Positions 26,411-31,588 of a DNA stretch of 31,588 bases are shown here, piece after piece. The notes under the pieces are model-generated. The model was not told where the DNA came from. It ran no database searches and saw only the letters and a list, made by a program, of their open reading frames with translations. A program made the translations under genes and the position numbers. Every line of letters begins with the position of its first letter. The first letter of the stretch is position 1. Source of the stretch: JBFMHD01 sp040752395 [NCBI: Candidatus Hydrogenedentota bacterium] (GTDB taxonomy: Bacteria > JBFMHD01); NCBI GenBank assembly GCA_040752395.1, contig JBFMHD010000005.1, positions 1 to 31,588 on the forward strand, written 5' to 3'.

Positions 26411-27940
26411 TTATTTTCTACCTTTTAAAATCCAGACGCTCTCAAACGAAAAACCTTCAAAGGGTTTAAAATAAAAGTTTTCTATATATGGTTGTCTTAC
26501 CCAGAAATTCTGCAATTTAAAAAGCGGTAGAATAATATATTGATTCAGGATATACTTTTCAACTTCAACATAGCCGCTGTTACTTATCCCCTGACGTTCT
26601 GAATTCAGTATCTCGTCCACTCTCTTATCACAAAACCCAAAAAGATTAAAACCAGTGTTTATACAGGAGGAATGAAACAAAGGGAATAGAACAGCATCAG
26701 AATGAGGTAAAAAAGTATCAAACGAAAATATAAATATGTCACCTTTTCCATCATTAAGAGATTGGATAAATTCTTCTGTATAACATTCTTTTACTGTTAT
26801 GGAGATATCTATTGATTTCAATTGAGTTCTGATAATCTCAGCTATATTCTTTAAATGTAAATTATCAGAAACTACCATCAGGGTCAATTCCGGCTTCAAG
26901 CCCTCACGGTAAATAATATCTCTCGCGCTTAATAGATTATAATCTACTCCTGTTTTATCTGGGTGATTTAAAATCATATCAGGTATAATCCAGTCAATTA
27001 TTTCGCCTCTGGTCTGCGTTACTTTTTTTAATATATCAGCTTTATCTATAGCCATAAAAACAGCTTTTCTTAATGACAAATTTTGTATTTTTTTACTTCT
27101 CAAATTCATACCTATAAAAATAAAACCCAATCTGTCTTCCTCTATAATATTTTGAGACCATAGAGCATCGTTTTTTAATCTCTGTAATTCGGAGTATGGA
27201 ATTTTATATAAATCTAAATCTCCAAGTTCAAATTTTAATAAACCGTCGAAAACATCTTTCACAAAGCTGAAAGTTATTTTTTCTATGAAAGGGACACCTC
27301 TGAAATAATAGGGGTTTCTTGTCAGTTTTATATTTTTCTCATCCAATCCCTCTATCATAAACGGTCCACAGCCAATAATCTGAGCCGGGTCATTCAGGTT
27401 TTCAGTTTTATCAGGTATAACATAACCAAATTCAGTTGATAAAACCTGTAAAAAACAGGTGTATGGTTGTATAAGTTCGAAAATAACTTTATCATTTGAA
27501 ATAATTTTTATGCCTGAGATATCAGAACTTTTACCCTGACTGAATTCTTTAAATCCCTTTAGCATAGAAAACGCCCACTTCTTATCCGAATCTATAGCCG
27601 GGCTCGCAAATCTTTCGATTGAGAATTTAACATCTTTTGAGTCAAGTTTTTTACCGTTATGAAACCGCACATCTTCTCTAAAAGAAACAAGAATAGTAAT
27701 TCCAGTATCATTTATCTCCCAATCAGTAATGATATTAGGTAATGGGTTTCCCTTTTCATCTATCCTTAACAATGGTTCAAAAATCTGTTTGGTAATAATT
27801 TTCTCATCATCATTTAGATATTTTATCGGGTCTAAATTTTTTATCTTAGAGTTGATGGAGATACGAATCTCTCCCCCTTTCTGTGGATATCTGAAGCCCG
27901 AAATAATTATTAATAAAATTAAAAAAAATACTCTCTTCAT
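26411..27940 (-). CDS. Extracytoplasmic oligopeptide-type solute-binding protein (SBP family 5)
   Basis: 509 aa from the Met at 27940, where ATGA overlaps the upstream stop codon; a Met five codons earlier (27955) is also possible. Signal peptide MKRVFFLILLIIISG without a lipobox Cys. Family 5 features: KNLDPIKYLNDDEK, IFEPLLRIDEKGNPLPNI, VRFHNGKKLDSKDVKFSIER, GCGPFMIEG, NPYYFRGVPFIEKITF and LRKAVFMAIDKADIL. No permease or ATPase genes accompany it. It is followed within 2 bases by a histidine kinase gene, so it may be a sensory rather than a transport component. Its role in import is not excluded. Confidence 0.9.
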   Translation of the reverse strand: MKRVFFLILLIIISGFRYPQKGGEIRISINSKIKNLDPIKYLNDDEKIITKQIFEPLLRIDEKGNPLPNIITDWEINDTGITILVSFREDVRFHNGKKLDSKDVKFSIERFASPAIDSDKKWAFSMLKGFKEFSQGKSSDISGIKIISNDKVIFELIQPYTCFLQVLSTEFGYVIPDKTENLNDPAQIIGCGPFMIEGLDEKNIKLTRNPYYFRGVPFIEKITFSFVKDVFDGLLKFELGDLDLYKIPYSELQRLKNDALWSQNIIEEDRLGFIFIGMNLRSKKIQNLSLRKAVFMAIDKADILKKVTQTRGEIIDWIIPDMILNHPDKTGVDYNLLSARDIIYREGLKPELTLMVVSDNLHLKNIAEIIRTQLKSIDISITVKECYTEEFIQSLNDGKGDIFIFSFDTFLPHSDAVLFPLFHSSCINTGFNLFGFCDKRVDEILNSERQGISNSGYVEVEKYILNQYIILPLFKLQNFWVRQPYIENFYFKPFEGFSFESVWILKGRK

Positions 27941-29502
27941 TTTTTCACTATCCATAGTTCGATTCTATCTCCGCCCATTCTATTTCCTTTAAGCAAAAGA
28001 AGATAATCTTCATTTTTATCTTTTTTAAATACTGATAAATCCCATATAGTATCCTTAGATTTAATTTTATTTATACATTCAAACTTATTATCTTTAATTT
28101 CATATTGATAAAGTATATCATCTCCTCCAACAGGATAATTAGACGTGAAATAAAGATATTTTTCTTTATCGTATTCAAATTTTGGTCCCACAATCAGATT
28201 TTCAATAAGAGTTATAACACGATTATTATCTAATAATCCCTTAACATAGCCTTCCCTATCAATATAAACAATCTTTATAGCGGTATCTAAAATATCTAAA
28301 TCAGAGTAATCTTCATTTATTTTCAAATTATCTATAATAAAACCACCTGAGGTTTTATCTAAAGTTATGATATATGTAGTATCAGAAGAATAATAAAAAT
28401 CTTTAAAGTGTGATGAGACAATCTTATCTTCTTTAACTTTTGAGACGACTGTTTCTAATTTTCTCGAAAATTCAATACTCTCTTTTTGTATTTTGTAAAT
28501 CAGACTACCATCAGGAGAAGTATTTGTCGTAATAACCATATTTTCTCTGCCACAACCTTCAAAATCATAAAAGAATATATCACAAATTTCAAAAAGCACG
28601 GATTGATAAGGCACAGGAATTTTAAATCTTGATGATATCAATATTGGTTCTATATCATTTTTTATTCTATAAATTATTATCTCTTCATCTGTAATTACCA
28701 CACATTCGGGTATGTCGTCTTTATCAATATCATACAATTTTACAGCCCTTGCATTTTCTCTCGGTAAATCATAATTTAACAACCATTTCATTGCGCCCAG
28801 CTGATGACTGCTAATATAAATAAATTCGATTTCTTTATCTCTCTTTATAGAAACAACTTTAGATTCTATTATAAATTTATCTTTCAAATTATATATTTCC
28901 ACACCAATATCCATTGATTCACCTTTACAAGCCACACCTAAAACAACCAATCTATCATATTGTTTTGTATATTTTGTAACAACTTTATTAACATCCACTA
29001 TCTCTTCTTTTTTATACTCAGCTTCGATACCATCTACTTTTATTATTCCTTTTAAGTATAATAGAACTCTGTTTAGAAAAACATCTTTCTCAAAATCTTC
29101 TGAAAATAAAAACAAATTTTTTATTTTATTTTTTCTTACAGCAACGTTACCAACTTCAAAAACACCTTCTCCCTGTATTCGTATTCCTGATGATGTAAGC
29201 TCTTTTATTTCTCTTATACCGATAACTCCCTGAGGTATTAAATGTTCTTCTTCTTTATCAGTAATCCTTATCTTAATCTTCTTATAGACGTTCATCTCAT
29301 CACCTATAAATACAGCATGGTTCATTCCTGCATCAATAACACAGAAATTTCCATCTGTAAAAATCACTTTGTGTTCAGTGTTTTTCAAATAAAAACCAAT
29401 GTCCTTAAAAAGTTTTTTAATCTCGTCTTTATAATTTGTTTCTGCATGGACCTGATATTTAGAGAACAGAAGGATTAAAATAAAAATGATTACGCGTTTC
29501 AT
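27937..29502 (-). CDS. Exported protein with FlgT-like N-domain and FG-GAP-like segment
   Basis: 521 aa with a signal peptide (MKRVIIFILILLFSKYQVHA). Residues about 43-125 (HKVIFTDGNFCVIDAGMNHAVFIGDEMNVY) have the beta-domain pattern of the FlgT C-terminus, also seen at the end of the TPR protein at 114-2231. The middle has a Ca-site-like stretch, VKLYDIDKDDIPECVVIT, as in FG-GAP/VCBS beta-propeller repeats, and the C-terminal half is strand-rich. Not recognised as a known family. First gene of the operon with the binding protein and histidine kinase. AGGA lies just before the start; a possible AT-rich promoter lies between 29510 and 29545 but no convincing -35 was found. Confidence 0.55.
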   Translation of the reverse strand: MKRVIIFILILLFSKYQVHAETNYKDEIKKLFKDIGFYLKNTEHKVIFTDGNFCVIDAGMNHAVFIGDEMNVYKKIKIRITDKEEEHLIPQGVIGIREIKELTSSGIRIQGEGVFEVGNVAVRKNKIKNLFLFSEDFEKDVFLNRVLLYLKGIIKVDGIEAEYKKEEIVDVNKVVTKYTKQYDRLVVLGVACKGESMDIGVEIYNLKDKFIIESKVVSIKRDKEIEFIYISSHQLGAMKWLLNYDLPRENARAVKLYDIDKDDIPECVVITDEEIIIYRIKNDIEPILISSRFKIPVPYQSVLFEICDIFFYDFEGCGRENMVITTNTSPDGSLIYKIQKESIEFSRKLETVVSKVKEDKIVSSHFKDFYYSSDTTYIITLDKTSGGFIIDNLKINEDYSDLDILDTAIKIVYIDREGYVKGLLDNNRVITLIENLIVGPKFEYDKEKYLYFTSNYPVGGDDILYQYEIKDNKFECINKIKSKDTIWDLSVFKKDKNEDYLLLLKGNRMGGDRIELWIVKK

Positions 29503-29610
29503 AGTATCCTATAATTTATATATTTATAACAATTTTGCAAGCAACTTCTGAAAAACTTTGTAGCTATAATAACCTGTTCTGATACTTATTACTTCTCACT
29601 TCTTACTTTC

Positions 29611-29673
29611 AAAGGCACAAAGGCACAAAGTATGAAAAAGTTAGGAGTTAGGAGCTCGGAACTCTGAACTCAT
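29611..29673. repeat. Octamer (AAAGGCAC) and heptamer (AGTTAGG) arrays
   Basis: AAAGGCAC twice plus AAAG (29611-29630), then AGTTAGG twice followed by three decayed units AGCTCGG, AACTCTG and AACTCAT (29639-29673). They occupy the middle of the gap 29503-29806. The remainder of that gap is AT-rich and includes a TATAAT at 29743. Confidence 0.85.
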
Positions 29674-29742
29674 ATTTATAGTACTTTTTTCCTATGATAA
29701 AATAAAACTTATATACTATTTATTTTTTTTACAGAAATGACT

Positions 29743-29748
29743 TATAAT
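29743..29748 (+). promoter_or_regulatory. Candidate -10 element for the 42-aa gene
   Basis: Perfect TATAAT, about 60 bases before the start at 29807, with only an AT-rich -35 region (no TTGACA). Downstream in the leader are a palindrome TGGCT/AGCCA (29763-29774) and a possible 7-codon leader frame from 29762 (MAKASPE). Confidence 0.35.
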
Positions 29749-29806
29749 AGTGAGAAAGAAGATGGCTAAAGCCAGCCCTGAGTAGACAAGATAGGAGGTA
29801 TTAAGG

Positions 29807-29935
29807 ATGTCGAACATTGAGAGATTAAAAGGGTTTCTGAAAAACAATCAAAATAACCGTTCTTTAGAAAAAAATAGACCTCAAACAGATAATAATAAAA
29901 AAATCTTATTTCGTCGCAAAGTTGGTCTGCGATGA
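29807..29935 (+). CDS. 42-aa basic small protein of unknown function
   Basis: 42 codons: MSNIERLKGFLKNNQNNRSL, then EKNRPQTDNN and a strongly basic end KKILFRRKVGLR. A near-perfect ribosome site, AGGAGGT, lies 7-8 bases before the ATG, better than most genes in this window. No TM segment. It ends 12 bases before the convergent rlmN stop codon. Not recognised; it could be a small regulatory or RNA/DNA-binding peptide, but that is only a guess from its charge. Coding status rests on the ribosome site and the upstream TATAAT. Confidence 0.5.
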   Translation: MSNIERLKGFLKNNQNNRSLEKNRPQTDNNKKILFRRKVGLR

Positions 29936-29946
29936 TGCATACCGTA

Positions 29947-30951
29947 TTATCTTGCAAGAAGTTGGCCACAGGCAGCGTTTATGTCACGTCCCCGTGATTT
30001 ACGTACCGAAACCCAGACACCTTCTCTATATAAATAATCTGCTATACTTTTAATTAATTTTTCATCGGGTTCTTCTCTGTCCTTATATATTGTATTATAT
30101 GGGATCAAATTAACCCTTACCCGGGGTAAATCTTTGCAAAATTTTATTAAAGCATCTAAATCATCTTTCCCGCTATTAAATCGCGGTATAACTATATATT
30201 GTAAAGTTATTGAAGACTTTAGATGATTCTTTTGTATCCACTTCTTTATTTTAACAAGGGTATATTTTTTAGCTATTGGTACTATCTTTTCTCTTTTTTC
30301 CTGTATTGCGCTGTGTAAACTGATTGCGATCTTAATTTTAGTATAATTTTTAGTCAATTTTTCCAACTCAGATATAAGTCCTACAGTTGAGATAGTTATT
30401 TTTCTTGTACCAAACCCAAAAAATGAAGGGTCTTTTAATAATTCATAAGCAGAAACAACATTGTCATAATTATCAAGCGGTTCGCCAACACCCATCATAA
30501 CAACATTCGTTATATTAAATCCTTTCCTTTTCCATAAATTCACCTGCTCAACTATCTCAAGGGTGGTAAGATTTCTAACAAATTTTATTTTACCTGAAGC
30601 ACAAAACTCACATCCAAATTTGCAACCCACCTGTGTAGATACACAGACCGTAACCCTGTCAATATCAGGTATAAGAGCTGTTTCTATAATAGAATTATCA
30701 TAAAGTTTGACAACACCTTTACCTGTGCCATCTTTTGAAAAATAAGTTTCTTCAAAAAAGGGGCGTTGAAGAATAAAACTATCACTCAGTTTTTTTCTCA
30801 GTAGTTTATTGAGGTTGGTCATCTCATTAAAATCGTTAATATTTTGTTTCAAAATCCATTGAAGTAACTGACTCAATCTAAACGGTTTTTCTCCCTGTCT
30901 ATCAAACCATTCTTTAAGTTCTTTTATATTTAATGAATATAGTGGGATCAT
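29947..30951 (-). CDS. rlmN: 23S rRNA (adenine(2503)-C2)-methyltransferase RlmN
   Basis: 334 aa from the ATG at 30951. A radical-SAM enzyme that methylates C2 of A2503 in 23S rRNA and also A37 of some tRNAs. Cluster motif CKFGCEFC (C110, C114, C117), the two catalytic Cys C103 (TVCVSTQ) and C328 (NAACGQLL), the GGE-like SAM motif MGVGEPLDN, and ISTVGLI and ISLHSA. The N-terminus PLYSLNIKELKEWF is the family's rRNA-recognition domain. A TTG four codons upstream (30963) lies inside a heptamer array and would extend the frame, but ATG fits the family start better. No ribosome site is seen; the array begins 4 bases upstream of the ATG. Confidence 0.95.
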   Translation of the reverse strand: MIPLYSLNIKELKEWFDRQGEKPFRLSQLLQWILKQNINDFNEMTNLNKLLRKKLSDSFILQRPFFEETYFSKDGTGKGVVKLYDNSIIETALIPDIDRVTVCVSTQVGCKFGCEFCASGKIKFVRNLTTLEIVEQVNLWKRKGFNITNVVMMGVGEPLDNYDNVVSAYELLKDPSFFGFGTRKITISTVGLISELEKLTKNYTKIKIAISLHSAIQEKREKIVPIAKKYTLVKIKKWIQKNHLKSSITLQYIVIPRFNSGKDDLDALIKFCKDLPRVRVNLIPYNTIYKDREEPDEKLIKSIADYLYREGVWVSVRKSRGRDINAACGQLLAR

Positions 30952-30954
30952 ATT

Positions 30955-30982
30955 AAGAAGCAAGAAGCGAGGGGCAAGAGAG
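30955..30982. repeat. Heptamer array (AAGAAGC) directly before rlmN
   Basis: AAGAAGC twice, GAGGGGC, AAGAGAG: four consecutive heptamers that fill the 35-base space between rlmN and the 160-aa gene. Confidence 0.85.
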
Positions 30983-30986
30983 ATTG

Positions 30987-31469
30987 TTAAGCTTTCAAAA
31001 AATTATCAGTGTCGAAATCTAAATCAGTGGTTATTTTTTCAAAAGTAGGCAGTTCGTTATCGGTTGATGTTGCGTCTTTATCTTTAGCAGGAGATATACC
31101 AGAATCAAACTCAAAAGGTTTACCAACTTCCAGCATTCCATTAAAATAACGCGTAATAGTAAGAGTATTTATGAACGTTGCACTATTTTTGTCCATTTTG
31201 ATTTTTAGAGAGAGGTAATCTGGATCATCCTCGTCATTTTTAATTTCGAGCTGATTTTTTGATAAATTGGATTTTCTGGTAACATTTTTCAATTCTCCGT
31301 TTTTGTCATCAAACATACCGAGTATCTGATTTACTTTAGGCGCATCATCACCCCTTGTAATGAAAATATTACCGATAGAGATGCTTCGGCCTGGCTGGGG
31401 TTTAAATATTTTTAATTCCACAGCGTCAGAATGTACCACCACACTAAACTTTTTTTTATCAATAGCCAT
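30987..31469 (-). CDS. 160-aa protein of unknown function
   Basis: Not recognised. MAIDKKKFSVVVHSDAVELK followed by strand-rich, charged sequence (SISIGNIFITRGDD, SLKIKMDKNSATFINTLTIT) and an acidic, probably disordered C-terminal tail (about 120-160, e.g. DLDFDTDNF). No signal peptide or TM, so likely cytoplasmic. GAGGAGGGG ribosome site 9 bases upstream. The leader is a close copy of the enolase leader, including the position of a -10-like TAGAGT, which suggests strong expression. It precedes rlmN by 35 bases. Confidence 0.7.
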   Translation of the reverse strand: MAIDKKKFSVVVHSDAVELKIFKPQPGRSISIGNIFITRGDDAPKVNQILGMFDDKNGELKNVTRKSNLSKNQLEIKNDEDDPDYLSLKIKMDKNSATFINTLTITRYFNGMLEVGKPFEFDSGISPAKDKDATSTDNELPTFEKITTDLDFDTDNFLKA

Positions 31470-31478
31470 AAAATTAAC

Positions 31479-31510
31479 CCCTCCTCTGAAAAACGCTGTA
31501 ACTCTAATAA
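31479..31510 (-). promoter_or_regulatory. Leader shared with enolase
   Basis: On the minus strand 28 of 32 bases equal the enolase leader, from ATTATTA to the CAGAGGAGG ribosome site. The -10-like hexamer is TAGAGT here instead of TATAAT. Confidence 0.5.
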
Positions 31511-31514
31511 TTCG

Positions 31515-31577
31515 GGCTACAGGCTACGGGCTACGGACTACAGCCGGCTGGAGCCCGAAGCCCGGAGCCTGAAGCCA
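31515..31577. repeat. Nine-unit heptamer array, second copy of the GGCTACA...GGAGCCT block
   Basis: Nine heptamers in the same order as 4844-4892, with one extra GGCTACG after the second unit and an extra GAAGCCA at the end. It lies directly upstream of the shared leader. Confidence 0.92.
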
Positions 31578-31588
31578 ACATATCATCT

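Noticed and set aside
29766-29969. 67-codon minus-strand frame beyond the rlmN stop
   Set aside because: It is the reverse of the 42-codon gene and its ribosome site, with no ribosome site of its own.

Overview
The window is a compact, AT-rich bacterial chromosome segment (roughly one third GC by eye) from a diderm-looking, probably uncultured lineage. Hints are exported TPR/CsgG-like proteins, a Tad/Flp-type pilin with its peptidase, a MetF/MetV pair as in Wood-Ljungdahl organisms, and many AT-rich genes of no obvious family. An Omnitrophota-like or other candidate phylum is possible, but nothing here fixes the taxonomy. Almost all genes are on the minus strand. The plus strand carries one glycosidase-like gene, a tRNA-Leu with a DUF5989 gene behind it, and a 42-codon gene.

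Layout. 1-4743: start of smc, an exported TPR protein, an M20 peptidase and enolase. 4744-5592: a gene-free stretch with heptamer/octamer repeats, the terminator of the next operon and a structured hairpin. 5593-15378: one minus-strand operon of a P-loop APS-kinase-like protein, an alkaline-phosphatase-superfamily phosphodiesterase, a MoxR ATPase and two tandem CHASE2 class III cyclases. 15717-18481: a membrane-anchored TIM-barrel glycosidase-like gene, a truncated glycosyltransferase remnant and an intact polytopic glycosyltransferase. 18478-22066: metF and metV split by a palindromic element, then nifS and nifU. 22155-24037: a 97-aa gene, a DUF2442/DUF4160 pair flanked by 67-bp direct repeats, a prepilin peptidase and a Flp pilin. 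24354-24750: tRNA-Leu(CAA) and DUF5989. 24786-29502: histidine kinase, peptide-binding protein and exported FlgT-like protein. 29807-31469: a tiny gene, rlmN and a 160-aa unknown.

The most interesting system is the tandem cyclase pair. The downstream protein (5593-9060) keeps both metal-binding Asp but has lost the transition-state Asn and Arg. The upstream protein (9098-12562) has lost both Asp but keeps Asn, Arg and the base-recognition Lys/Thr. Neither should work as a homodimer, but a heterodimer would have exactly one complete site, as in the C1/C2 halves of mammalian transmembrane adenylyl cyclases. They share an operon with a possible phosphodiesterase and a MoxR chaperone, so the region may be a self-contained cyclic-nucleotide module.

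A second theme is intergenic DNA built of unrelated heptamers (sometimes octamers) in tandem, found at more than ten places, including directly upstream of start codons. A third is recent rearrangement: the direct-repeat-flanked cassette, the palindromic insert between metV and metF, and a tail-to-tail join of two apparently truncated genes.
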